NCBI RefSeq assembly: GCF_029633865.1
Contig: NC_079213.1
Location: 99,162,845-99,226,844, forward strand
DNA from: Lampris incognitus
Taxonomy: Eukaryota > Chordata > Actinopteri > Lampriformes > Lampridae
Direction: 5' to 3'
Length of the DNA stretch: 64,000 nt
This document shows positions 1 to 9,875 of the stretch, one piece after another. Each line of letters opens with the position of its first letter. Within the stretch, counting starts at the first letter, position 1. The translations under genes were made by a program, and so were the position numbers. Below the pieces are notes generated by a model, which worked only from the letters and a program-made list of their open reading frames with translations, had not been told where the DNA came from and made no database searches.

Positions 1-91
1 GCCAAGGAGTCATAAAGCTCTATCAGTCAATGTGTATAGACGTGCTGATGCATTTATAAAACTCTTGACACGCTCATGCTCAATGGCTCAC

Positions 92-220
92 CAGTTTCTG
101 GCTCTTCCTTCTTCACGTGGGCATCTTCAATGGAACCAAGTCCACCACTGAACATGATTGGTTTAACCCACTCCCGCCTCTCTCCATTAGCCAATCGCAT
201 GCCAAAAGAACGGGCAAAAC
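92..220 (-). CDS. pfas: pfas coding exon 10 (residues 401-443)
   Basis: Reads FARSFGMRL...REWVKPIMFSGGLGSIE and ends EEPET plus one base of Gly at donor GTGAGC. The next exon is off the left edge; bases 1-91 look intronic. Confidence 0.95.
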
Positions 221-3200
221 CTTGAGGAGAAAGGGTTGATTAGGTTTGACACAGGTTTGTTCACAGTTGGGTTCTGCTGGCTATGAAAGGGTTAATGTGA
301 TAAACTGACTTGTGATTCCAGCAGTTTAATGTGCCTATTGGTCTCCTAACCTGACAAGACGGGTTCTCCAAACTTGTTTCCATAGTCCGACGCTCCATCA
401 CTAGCCTCAATGGCCACTTGCAGAGGAGGGGCAAAGCTGGAGGGGTACTCCCAGCCCTCTCCTTCACACTCCCATGGAAGACTATAACCTGGAAAAGGAG
501 TCAGGGCAAACAAGTGGAGTGATAGGCAGAGTTTAGAAAGTAATCAAATCAAATCGAAGCTCAATTCCTCGATTAACAATTTCTATATGAAACAGCCATA
601 GTGAAACATGTGTGTATGTGGGGGGGGGGTCTCTGGGGTTGAGCATTGTGTCTATAAAGTACTTTTAGCTGACCTGGTATGCGGAGGTTGCCAAAGCAGT
701 ATCCTGCGGTGCCAGCAATGACATGGCCTCCCTGCCCAGCACTCTGGACATCACGGATTCGACCTCCTGTCCCCGTGGTGGCACCACTGAATGGGGCAAC
801 ACCTAGAAGTTGAGTGGGGATGGGAAGGGTAATAATCTTGCGAAAAACAACATATGGCAGAAGAATGGCATACATACAGTGAAAAATGCATGAGTCAAGA
901 CTCTTTTAGGCGTGCACTCACCAGTAGGGAAGTTGTGTGTCTCAGCAGTGAAGATGACATGTCTTAGTGAGCGACGCGTCTGATAAGGACTGGCCTGTGA
1001 TGAGTCTTTAGGGTAAATAAACTCCAACTCCATTCCTCTGACGCCACTGAGGACACACATGTTCAACTGAGTCAGTGTGACATGCACAGAAACGTGGAGA
1101 CAAAAACAGCATCTGTGTTGCACAGCAGCTTCACAGAGTGGCACCGACTTTGCTTTTTTGGATTTTTTTCCCCTTTTTCTCCCCATTTGTACTTGGCCAA
1201 CTACCCCACTCTTTTCGAGTCGTCCCGATCGCTGCTCCACCCCCTCTTGCACCCTCTCTTGGCGAATTTCACCAGGGGGACGTAGCATATGGGAAGACCA
1301 CGCTATTCCCCCCACAGTTCCCCCTCCCCTCGAACAGGCGCCCTGACTGACCAGAGGAGGCGCTAGTGCAGCGACCAGGGCACATACCCACATTCGGCTT
1401 CCCACCCACAGACAACGCCACTTGTGACGCCAAGCCACCGACTTCACTCCTACCTGCTGTTGTCACAGAACTTGATGACGTTGTTCTGGTTGCTGTGCTG
1501 CTGGGTGCCCATTATGAGGCTAAACAGAGTCTCCTTCTGCTCCTGTTTGTCGATCACCATTCGTCCCCGGAAGAACCAATGGCGACTGTGCTCGCTTGGG
1601 AGACAAAGATGCAATTAGAGACTTAAGACTTCCAGCCAAGGAAGAAAAATTACCCAAGAAAAAAAAACCCCACCAAGGAATATATGCACATTTAAAACCA
1701 TCCTGCTTATCTCCCTTTTGCACACACACACCTACCTATTGGACTGGGCCAAGTCAAAACACTCCACGCTAGTCGGGTTCCTCTTCACCCTCTGGAACAA
1801 CGCCGTGTAGTAGTCCAGATCCCAAGAGTCAAAGGCAAGGCCTGTGTTGGACAAAGCAACCACAAACTCATGAAACCCTGCCATACAAAAATTCCCAGTG
1901 AGACGATATTAGAAAGCTAAAATCATTTCCCCACACAAATTTACAAGGCAAGTGTCAACAGAACCTTGATTAAAACATAAAAAAAATAACGAAAGAAAGA
2001 AAAAGAAAAGTTGGTAAGCACAGTAACTTCGATGTTAATAAGCGCAAGAAATATTCAGGGAATTTTGTGTTTATTCAACCGATGATATTAACTCTAACCT
2101 CGGTGATGAGAGGGGACTTATTTACTGAGAGCATTTTATTGTGTACACTTCTTAATAAAGGCAACTCATTGACCCCGGCAGTAGTTTGGGCAACCTGCGA
2201 AACATGGGTGTACGAAAACAACAAACAAACTGAAGAATTTTTTTTTACTTTGCTCACAAATGCAGATGTAGACACACAAACTCACATACACACAGAAAAC
2301 CACAGATCGTTAAAAAAAAGCATGTAACAAATTTCACTTCACACACTGCATGCTTAAAAGGAAACAAGGTAACACCATTTCTATGAAGCTCGCATCTATA
2401 ATGCCCTATAAGCATCTATAATGCCCTATAAGCATCTATTGCATCTACAATGCCCATACTTTCCTATAATGTGTATTACAATGACTAACGGCTATGGCTG
2501 AAGACTGTGAAATGGCACTGAAGTCTCATTATGCATCTCTACAAAACTTCAGCAAAACAAGTTGGCTATGATGCATTATGACATTTGACAGATAAACGGG
2601 TTAATGATGACAAATTTATAATGCATAAATCCATTTTAAATTGACATAACGTATCATCAATGTGGTTATAAGGTGTTGTGAGGGCATATACATGGTTATA
2701 ATGAATCTTACAATGACTTTTAGCTACACTTATAGGGCGTTATAGAAGCTTATAGGGCGTTATATATGCAAGCTTCATAGAGAGCGTTACCGGAAGCAAA
2801 TACAAATCCAGTCAAAGTGTAAGTAAGTTATTATTTGTAGCGTGTCTACTCGCATTTTGTGAAAGATATTGAGTGTAGATGACGAAGACGGTGACGGTGG
2901 TGTGGGCGCTGAAGGTAGCAGTACTGTAGTTGAACACATCGCCTCAGCTTCTCACAAGTTTACCCAGGTAGTTTAGTCGGCTAACGTCGTATCAACGTTC
3001 TGCTTGGCTCACATTTCATGTTTTATCGGTCTAACGCGCTGGACCCCACGAGTGTCGCCTACGCCACACGGGTCTCGGCGTGTTCGATGTTGGGGATGAG
3101 GGGTTTGATTCTCCCTCAAAGCGTCCATGATGCAGCGTTTTGTCTTTTTGTTGTCGGTTTATCATGAGGGTGGTCAGTTCTACCATCCTCAGCTCATACC

Positions 3201-3377
3201 AACATATTCTCAGCTCAAAAATGTACAAAAAAGGCTAACACCTCCTATCCATCCACCCATTCATTATCCAAGCCGCTTATCCCACTTGGGGCCATGGGAA
3301 GCTGGAGCCTATCCCAGCAGTCATTAGGCGGCAGGCGAGGAGATACCCTGGATAGGCCGCCAGGCCATCACAGGGCC

Positions 3378-3414
<37 letters not shown>

Positions 3415-6400
3415 GGACAATTTAGTACAGCCGATTCACCTGACCTACATGTCTTTGGACAGTGGGAATAAAACCAGAGCACCTAGAGGAAACCCACGCA
3501 GACATAGGGAGAACATGCAAACTCCACACAGAGGACGACCTGGGACGACCCCCAAGGTTGGACCACCCTGGGGTTCGAACCCAGGACCTTCTTTTTTTTG
3601 GGATTTTTTTCCTCCCTTTTTCTCCCAAACTGTATCCAGCCAGGGCGGCACAGTGGTGCAATGGTTAGCGTGGTTGCCTCACATTAAGAAGGTCCTGGGT
3701 TCCAGCTCCAGGGTAGTTCAACCTTGGGGGTCGCCCCGGGTCGTCCTGTGTTGAGTTTGCATGTTCTCCCCGTGTCTGCGTGGGTTTCCTCCGGGTGCTC
3801 CGCTTTCCTCCCACAGTCCAAAGACATGTAGGTCAGGTGAATTGGTGGTATTAAATCGTCCCTAGGTGTGAATGTGTGTGTGTGTGTGGGCCCTGTATGA
3901 TGGTCTGGCGGCCTGTCCAGGGTGTCTTCCCGCCTGCTGCCCAATGACAGCTGGGATAGGCTCCAGCATTCCCGTAACCCTGAGGGCAGGATAAGCGGTT
4001 CGGAAAATGGATGGATGTATCCAGCCATTTACCCCACTCTTCTGAGCCGTCCTGGTCACTGCTCCACCCCCTCTGCCGATCCGGGGAAGGCTGCAGACTA
4101 CCACATGCCTCCTGTGATACATGTGGAGTCACCAGCCGCTTCTTTTCACCTGACAATGAGGCGTTTCGCCAGGAGGATGTAGCGTGTGGGAGGATCACGC
4201 TATTCCCCCCTAGTTCCCCCTCCCCCCATGAACAGGCTCCCCAACTGACCAGAGGAGGCACTACCACAGCAACCAGGACACATACCCACATCCAGCTTCC
4301 CGCCCGCAGACACGGCCAATTGTGTCTGTCGGGACACCCGACCAAGCCGAAGGTAACACGGGGATTCGAACCGGAGATCCCAGTGTTAGTAGGCAACGGA
4401 ATAGAACGCTACGCTACCTGGACGCCCCTCACATTTAAGGTTTTATTGGTCTAATGCGCTGGACCCCATGTGTGTTGCCTACATCACACGGATCTCGGCA
4501 TGTTCGACGTTGGGGATTGGGGGTTTGTCTCTCCCTCAAAACGTCCATGATGCAGTGTTTTATCTTTTTGTTGTTGGTTTATCATGAGGGCGATCAGGTC
4601 TACCATCCTCGGCTCATACCAACATATTTTCAGCTCAAAAATGTACATAAAAGGCTTACTACCTCTTAATACCTCCATAAAATAGTTAACTTTGGTTAAC
4701 TGGAATTAACAGTTACAACGTTGGAGCCGAATCCCTGCACAGGTTATTACTTGATGTAGACACGTGCTAGCATGCAGGGTATAGTGAAGGTTAGTCCCCA
4801 CACAAAGGCTGATGTATATGATACAGGGCTGCATGTGTTCTGATTAAATAAGTAATGAGTAACAACATAAAGACTGTCAGTCATATGAGCCAGAGGGAGC
4901 TGTGAGTCATTTGACTTGAGCATCTTAAACGAGACAGCTCTAAATGGACTTGACACGAGGCCCAAAATAGACCATATCTAATCACCTGGTCTCTCTCAGC
5001 AACATGGCTTATTAATTCGATTCCTACACATATAAAAAGAACTTCTTAGTTTTTGGGTTTCTTTTGACTCCTCACACAACACACACACACATCCAATAAC
5101 TGGTAACATCATCCCCGTCCTGTGACTTCACCCATTTTAGTAATTATGTTATGCATCACGCGACTTATCATAATGCCGACTCCTGGACACAATCTACTCA
5201 CAGATAGCAGCAGCTCTGACAAGGGGCAGGAAGAAAATGGAGGGGCAGAAAGAAAGAGAACGAGGAAAAGTTAGAAGACATCAAGAGGCTGCAGACTTAT
5301 CCCAAGTGGCACAAAACAGGCAGAAATATAACCACCCCCCGCTTTTCTCCTCAATTGTATCCGACCAATTACTCCACTCTTCCGAGCCATCCCGGTCACT
5401 GCTCCACCTCCTCTGCCGATCCGGGGAGGGCTGCACACTACCACATGCCTCCTCCGATACATGTGGAGTTGCCAGCCGCTTCTTTTCACCTGACAGTAAG
5501 GAGTTTCACCAGAGGCACATGGGAGGATCACGCTATTCCCCGAACAGGCGCCCTGACTGACCAGAGGAGGCGCTAGTGCAGCAACCAGGACACATACTCA
5601 CATCCGGCTTCCCATCCGTCCGTAGGGACGCCCAACCAAGCCGGAGGTAACCCGGGGATTCGAACCGGCAATCCCCATGTTGGTAGGCAACGGAATAGAC
5701 CGCCACACCACCCGGATGCCCAGAAATATAACCATTTCTGAGAGCTAAATCAGTAACTGATCATAACACCATGGCTTGTATGTGTATGCCTTTCCTTACC
5801 CAGATCATTGTTTGCTGTTTCTAAGGCTGCCCGCCCCTTCCCCAGAATATCCACCTCAAACACCTCCTGCGGCTTGGTCTCCACAGAGAATGAGATTATG
5901 GGATTCTGGTAGACGCATTCTGTCATACTGTCATACAAACACTCAATCAGCTTCTCTAGGTCTCCATTGAGCTCATTCACACTCCCTCCATTCGTGGGCT
6001 GAAAAGGAGAGACACAGAACACTTAGCACTTAGGAGAGAAAGTGACAAAAGCCATCTTGAAATAGTGCTCTTACATTTGTATGTGGGACCATGCACAAAA
6101 AACATTAATCTCAAAATGAGAAGAGATCATTTATGCCGGATTTAGCTATTAGCTATTTTCCATCTGCGGTCCCTTGGGCAGGTAGACACTGAGCAATTAC
6201 CAGACACCAAAAACATTCATTTACATGCAACACCATGGCATAGTCTCCATCCCGCTAACAATTATGCAGACAAATCTACAAGCACACATCAACATGTGAA
6301 TACCAGCACATTCATCCAGCACAACTATGAAATCAAAATTCATTACAATTAAAAATCAGAATCACAGTGAAATTAATGTCGACGTGACTCGTTGTATATG

Positions 6401-7759
6401 TGTTCACACCTTGATGAGAAGCCGACGAGACAGCTCAACTCGCGTAACATTGCTAACGCCCGCACTCCAGCAAATGGACACAGCATTTGTAGACCATGCA
6501 GTGGAGAAATTCAGCCTACAGGGGAAGACAGCACAAGCAGAAATTACTGTCTGGGCAATTTGTTAGATTTATATTTTGCTCAGCTCTTCATATATAATAT
6601 ACTTTTATGTTTGCAAACCTATAGGTTGCAAATTGCCTGAAATGAACCCTCTGTTCTTAATTTCTACAGCTGTCCTATTGTTTATGTTAACTGCCCTTTT
6701 TAATGCATGACAAATAGCATCTGCATTATGATAGTCTTGCACATCATACCATGATAAATGCATATGAATGGTTATTAAACTTTGTAAAAGTGTCATTAAT
6801 CTTACAAACACTTATTTTGCTAGATGGAAAGATGAAATTCTGAAGTTATTTTTCTATGTATTTGTTTATCCTCAATTATGATCTATTACTAATAGCAGTT
6901 GGGTACTGCATTGCTTCACTCTATAAACACACATGTATAAAGCACTACTACTGTATCATCATATTTAGCTGCTGGTTAATTCATACCCTAAAACAACATT
7001 CACAAACATTTTCCTCCATATTCTACAACTCGTTTAATTACCACCCTATCCACCCTATTCACAATAACTTCAAAACTACAGTACGCAACAATGCTTTTAC
7101 ATCTTCAAGTTCATATGGAAGTGAAGTTTGACTGCATCTGTCTTTTAAGACATCAGTAATCAAATGCTCTTTCAATGGGTAAAGAAATACAAAAGACTGC
7201 CAATTTTGTGAGAAAAGTAGCACCAGCTGTGTACTATACTACAAGTCCTGATTGGATCCTTGTCTCTTGGTCTGTGTGGGTGCACTGGTACCTGGGTCCT
7301 ATCTCCACCAGCCTCTCTCCATTGCCCTCGGTTAGGTATGGTTTCTCAGATAGTGGCTCTGTCTGCAGGGGGGGGCGGAACAGCCACAGGAGCACCTCCT
7401 TCTCCTTTGCACTAAGGCATTCACACCCTGTGAGGGATATGAAGATTAAGGAATGATGAAGGAGAAGAACGGGGAAGAAAAGGAGAGGGGGGGGGAAGAG
7501 AAGACGAAGTAAGGAGTATAAGGAAGTTTGTATTGAGTCTCAGCTCAGTATCTTTTTTCCTGCCTTTGTTAATTCTGGCTGCCTAAACACTCTCAGTCTG
7601 CTTAAAAGCTGCCACACTGTCTGCAAGCCTCCTCACCTGTTAGCTCCACGTTGTAGCACAGTTCACTTGTGATTGACAGCTGGGGGTAGCGCTGGACTGC
7701 TCTCTGTAAGGCCCGCCCCCTAACAGCCTCCGTACTGTAGAACCTGATTACAGCCATGG
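92..7759 (-). CDS. pfas: pfas gene, 5' half: phosphoribosylformylglycinamidine (FGAM) synthase, coding exons 1-10
   Basis: PFAS converts FGAR, ATP and glutamine to FGAM, the fourth step of de novo purine synthesis, in the cytosol (purinosome). Ten minus-strand exons join in phase to about 443 codons: 7637-7757, 7292-7427, 6410-6515, 5800-5998, 1736-1841, 1454-1594, 922-1046, 674-802, 351-488 and 92-220. The vertebrate protein is about 1,340 residues, so about one third is here: the N-terminal PurS-like domain, the linker and the start of the synthetase core. Family signatures seen are ELCYNVE, LNFSTAWSTN, SNSEHSRHWFF, AETHNFPTG, PFSGATTGTGGRIRD and ASDYGNKFGEP. All introns are GT-AG and no stop or frameshift was found. 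The remaining synthetase domain and the glutaminase (catalytic Cys/His/Glu) lie beyond the left edge. The ATG at 7755-7757 was chosen because MAVIRFY matches the family N-terminus and sits just after an acceptor. Confidence 0.96.
351..488 (-). CDS. pfas: pfas coding exon 9 (residues 355-400)
   Basis: Reads YSLPWE...VAIEASDGASDYGNKFGEPVLS, closely matching human PFAS. Acceptor TTTTCCAG, donor GTTAGG. Confidence 0.96.
674..802 (-). CDS. pfas: pfas coding exon 8 (residues 312-354)
   Basis: Contains FSGATTGTGGRIRD and GTAGYCFGNLRIPG. The Gly-rich loop is the AIR-synthetase-like nucleotide-binding signature. Human has VCPFSG where this sequence has VAPFSG. Confidence 0.97.
922..1046 (-). CDS. pfas: pfas coding exon 7 (residues 270-311)
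   Basis: Ends LRHVIFTAETHNFPT, the conserved metal/nucleotide-binding segment of FGAM synthases (ETHN). Donor GTGAGTG. Confidence 0.96.
1155..1436 (-). mobile_element. tRNA-derived SINE, family A, 5'-truncated copy
   Basis: This is the first of eight copies in the window of a SINE whose full form has a tRNA-like head (B box GGTTCGAATCC), a conserved body (GACTCCACATGTATC, GGATCGGCAGAGG) and the tail GGGGTAATTGGCC...ATTGGGGAGAAAAAGG. Here only body and tail remain, in minus orientation, inside pfas intron 6. The family name is not assigned. Confidence 0.85.
1454..1594 (-). CDS. pfas: pfas coding exon 6 (residues 223-269)
   Basis: Carries SEHSRHWFFRG, the vertebrate form of the PurL SEHCRH linker motif, then NNVIKFCDNS. 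Acceptor at 1595-1596, donor GTAGG. Confidence 0.95.
1736..1841 (-). CDS. pfas: pfas coding exon 5 (residues 188-222)
   Basis: Reads LAFDSWDLDYYTALFQ...FDLAQSN, the linker entering the synthetase core. It is separated from exon 4 by a 4-kb repeat-filled intron. Confidence 0.95.
2368..2791. mobile_element. MITE-like element with long inverted ends and subterminal tandem repeats
   Basis: Ends GGTAAC...GTTACC. About 65 bp at each end are inverted copies. Each end holds two tandem ~17-bp units (ATCTATAATGCCCTATAAG on the left, its complement on the right). No open frame was seen. No clear target duplication was found, so the superfamily is not assigned. Confidence 0.75.
3008..3242. repeat. 235-bp direct repeat, left copy
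   Basis: Closely matches 4428-4662 in the same orientation, from CTCACATTT to GGCT.AC.ACCTC; many differences are CpG-type transitions. It contains GGTTTGATTCTCCC, which resembles a tRNA B box, so this may be a further tRNA-derived SINE. Uncertain. Confidence 0.75.
3243..3592 (-). mobile_element. tRNA-derived SINE, family B, head-truncated copy
   Basis: Shows the family B order in reverse: ATCCATC tail, AAGCCGCTTATCC, GGCCGCCAGGCCATCACAGGG, a (CA)n run at 3381-3410, TTCACCTGACCTACATGTC and the B box GGTTCGAACCC. The head beyond the B box is missing where it meets the SINE A tail. Confidence 0.8.
3593..4427 (-). mobile_element. tRNA-derived SINE, family A, split by a SINE B insertion
   Basis: The tail lies at 3593-3642, and body and head at 4016-4427 (head GGACGCCCC, B box at about 4365). 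The two parts are separated by a plus-strand SINE B flanked by a perfect 12-bp duplication. Confidence 0.85.
3643..4015 (+). mobile_element. tRNA-derived SINE, family B, inserted in SINE A
   Basis: Complete copy: head GGGCGGCACAGTGGTGCAAT, body GTCCAAAGACATGTAGGTC, tail ATAAGCGGTT...ATGGATGG. Flanked by TGTATCCAGCCA at 3631-3642 and 4016-4027. Confidence 0.9.
4428..4662. repeat. 235-bp direct repeat, right copy
   Basis: Second copy of the repeat at 3008-3242, beginning immediately after the head of the SINE A at 4427. Confidence 0.75.
5335..5720 (-). mobile_element. tRNA-derived SINE, family A
   Basis: Near-complete copy with tail at left and head at right (GGGTGGTGTGGCGG...). Flanked by a perfect 14-bp duplication CAGAAATATAACCA at 5321-5334 and 5721-5734. 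Confidence 0.9.
5800..5998 (-). CDS. pfas: pfas coding exon 4 (residues 122-187)
   Basis: Contains LYDSMTECVYQNPI, then VDILGKGRAALETANNDL, matching the human segment around DRMTEQHFPHPI and NILGEGRLALEKANQEL. Acceptor TTTTCAG, donor GTAAGG. Confidence 0.95.
5999..7291 (-). other. pfas introns 2 and 3, no recognised features outside exon 6410-6515
   Basis: Apart from coding exon 3, this stretch is AT-rich. I recognised no gene, RNA or mobile element in 5999-6409 or 6516-7291. Confidence 0.6.
6410..6515 (-). CDS. pfas: pfas coding exon 3 (residues 86-121)
   Basis: Reads LNFSTAWSTNAVSIC...TRVELSRRLLIK, the conserved strand-rich end of the N-terminal domain. It restores the frame between exons 2 and 4 exactly (121+136+106 nt = 121 codons). 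Confidence 0.95.
7292..7427 (-). CDS. pfas: pfas coding exon 2 (residues 41-85)
   Basis: Contains KEVLLWLF and ends LVEIGPR, as in vertebrate PFAS (human ...LLLEVGPR). Acceptor CCCTCACAG, donor GTACCA. A run of eight C encodes RPPL in the correct frame. Confidence 0.95.
7637..7759 (-). CDS. pfas: pfas coding exon 1 (residues 1-40)
   Basis: Reads MAVIRFY...ELCYNVEL. It contains two 5'UTR bases and the start codon, and ends with one base of a split Gly codon at donor GTGAG. It encodes the start of the PurS-like N-terminal domain. Confidence 0.95.
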
Positions 7760-8022
7760 CTGACAGAAAGGAATGAATTTAAACCCTAAAACCATCCAAT
7801 TTCCAAATGTTATCATGACATTTCAAAGTAAATAAACCCACCGTCCATTATACAAGCAAATGGGGCCCAATTCACTTGCATTATGGAATTTACTCTACTT
7901 TTAAAAATGGCAATCAATGACCCTACGATCCAGTAAATCAGTGGTCATAGAACACTACTGTTAATTAACAGGCAAGAACGGGGAATGGGGTCCTGGTTCA
8001 GAGACAACATCAGTTGGCTGTT

Positions 8023-8457
8023 TTTTTTTATCCCTCCCCTTTTTTTCTTCCAATTGTACTTGGCCAATTACCCCACTCTTCCGAGCCATCCTGGTTGCTG
8101 CTCCACCCCCTCTGCGATTCGGGGAGGGCTGCAGACTACCACATGCCTCCTCTGATACATGTGGAGTTGCCAGCCGCTTCTTTTCACCTGACAATGAGGA
8201 GTTTCACCAGGAGGACGTAGCGCATGGGAGGATCACGCTATTCCCCCCAGTCCCCCCCCCCCCCGCTCCGAACAGGCACCCCGACCGACCAGAGGAGGTG
8301 TTAGTGCAGCAGCCAGGACACATACCCACATCCGGCTTCCCACACGCAGACATGGCCAGTTGTGTCTGTAGGGACGCCCAACCAAGCCGGAGGTAACACG
8401 GGGATTGGAACCGGCGAGCCCCGTGTTGGTAGGCAACGGACCGTTACGACGCCCCCT
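8023..8457 (-). mobile_element. tRNA-derived SINE, family A, in the first pfas intron
   Basis: Complete minus-orientation copy in the intron 7760-9738. Flanked by a perfect 13-bp duplication TCAGTTGGCTGTT at 8010-8022 and 8458-8470. The rest of the intron (7760-8009, 8471-9738) shows no recognised feature. Confidence 0.9.
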
Positions 8458-9738
8458 TCAGTTGGCTGTTCTGACCATAAAATAATCACAAACAACTATG
8501 ATAAATATTGCAACTGAGAGTAATCTAAGGACGACATGCACAACCAGTGAAATAGTGGTCATTTAAACCCATCTGATTTTATTTGATCCACCATGGAAAT
8601 ACCCAATAAAAGTTGACATACTTTTAAAATAAATACCGTCGGACTGACGTAAGTTTTATGAAAATAGTCATCCCATGCATATGTAAAAGAATGTGATATT
8701 TTGCACATTGTTTAGACTGGCTTATCATTATAAGGCTATTAGTTCGTGAAGATAACCAATACGTGAATCAGCTTTTTATTTATCCATACACCAAGCCATT
8801 TATTACGCATTAGAAAAGCTGTATGCAACATGAGGTTTAAGCATTCCCTTGCAAAAAAAGTATACTTGGAAGTTAATTGTATGAAGTAAACTTAAGTAAA
8901 GTTCAAGTATATTTCCCAAGTATACACGATGTACTAGTAGTATACTTGTAAGTGTACTATTTCAATACTTCTCTGATAAGTATTTAAAAAGTAAACTGAA
9001 AGCATACTCACTGATTTTTAGTTTAAAATACTAATAGCACACTTGAATAAACTACTTTTTTTTTGTAAGGGTATTGTGCCCTGACGCTAAATTCCTAAAA
9101 TATTGATAAATGGGTGGAGAGTTCATGCCACCGGACCCATAACAAGTCACCTCGGGACCAGTGATTGGGTGCATGTTGCATCACAAGGCATGCACACTGC
9201 GCTGGTGTCTCATTGCTATCAGCAGCTTCGTGTTAGTGGTTAACCATGCAGATAGCGCAGACCCGGGTATCACGAGGCTCACGGGCTAATGTGATCGATA
9301 TTCGTTGCCAATGTACCTTATTGCTCACCGCAACTCGCATTTTTGCGTTTGCGTCAGTCAGGTAGCGTCTCTCTATTGGCTGTAACGGCTAACGTTAGCT
9401 TCAGAGACGAGTCGAGTTTTAGTAAATCTAGTTGTTTCTTTTGCTTCTTTTTTTTGATACCGAGTGGGAACAACGCCGGGGTTCTGTCGATATGTGCTCC
9501 CTGTAGGATGTGCTACTTAGGGCTTCTGCGCATGCTTATAGGCAAGGTAGGGTCAGGGTTAGTCTGCTGTCGATTCGCGATACGGCAGCATTTTTTTTCG
9601 ACAAAGTAGCATAAATCGTCACAACAGGTGTCCCAAATATTAAAAAAAAAGGGTTAGCAGGTACATGTAAGGCAAATCATTGCAGAGTTATTCAGTATTA
9701 TGTATTGAGGACAACCAATGTCTTGACACGCCACTTAC

Positions 9739-9840
9739 CGGGATCTTGCGCGACAAGCCCTCTTCCCTCGAGCGGAGCCAGTTGGTGAGGGACGAGCAAA
9801 CTGGAGTCGAGTGAAGGAGCGAACCACAACCACATGTTAA
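9739..9840 (-). other. pfas: pfas probable 5' non-coding exon 1
   Basis: The coding exon at 7637-7759 begins two bases before the ATG, right after a pyrimidine-rich acceptor, so an upstream non-coding exon is expected. A consensus donor on the minus strand (GTAAGT) lies at 9733-9738, directly downstream of a GC-rich stretch. The 5' boundary is a guess; only the donor is seen. Confidence 0.5.
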
Positions 9841-9875
9841 GCCGAGGGCGCGTTGTGCGCATGCGTAGCTTTCAT
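9840..9875 (-). promoter_or_regulatory. pfas core promoter candidate with NRF1-like site
   Basis: The palindrome TGCGCATGCG at 9856-9865 matches the NRF1 core. It lies in a locally CpG-containing stretch just upstream of the inferred first exon. NRF1 sites occur in promoters of housekeeping and purine-synthesis genes. No TATA box was seen. The link to pfas is inferred from position only. Confidence 0.4.

Larger units (their letters stand above)
1842..5799 (-). other. pfas intron 4, repeat nest
   Basis: 4-kb intron between coding exons 4 and 5. It contains a MITE (2368-2791), two copies of a 235-bp repeat (3008-3242, 4428-4662) and four SINE segments (3243-4427, 5335-5720). The stretches 1842-2367 and 4663-5320 show nothing recognisable. 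Confidence 0.85.

Noticed and set aside
803..1447. 214-aa minus-strand frame
   Set aside because: It joins pfas exon 7 with a SINE A read through an intron; only 922-1046 is coding.
3381..3410. CRISPR-like spaced repeats among CA and TA runs
   Set aside because: Simple microsatellites; no spacer structure, and the sequence is a vertebrate genome.
3851..4396. 181-aa minus-strand frame
   Set aside because: Entirely within SINE A and SINE B sequence.
4330..4427. tRNA gene calls at SINE heads (also 5640-5720, 8395-8457, 13650-13720, 18520-18599, 46150-46220, 49105-49175)
   Set aside because: A and B boxes are present, but each continues into the same SINE body and tail; no clean cloverleaf or 3' end.
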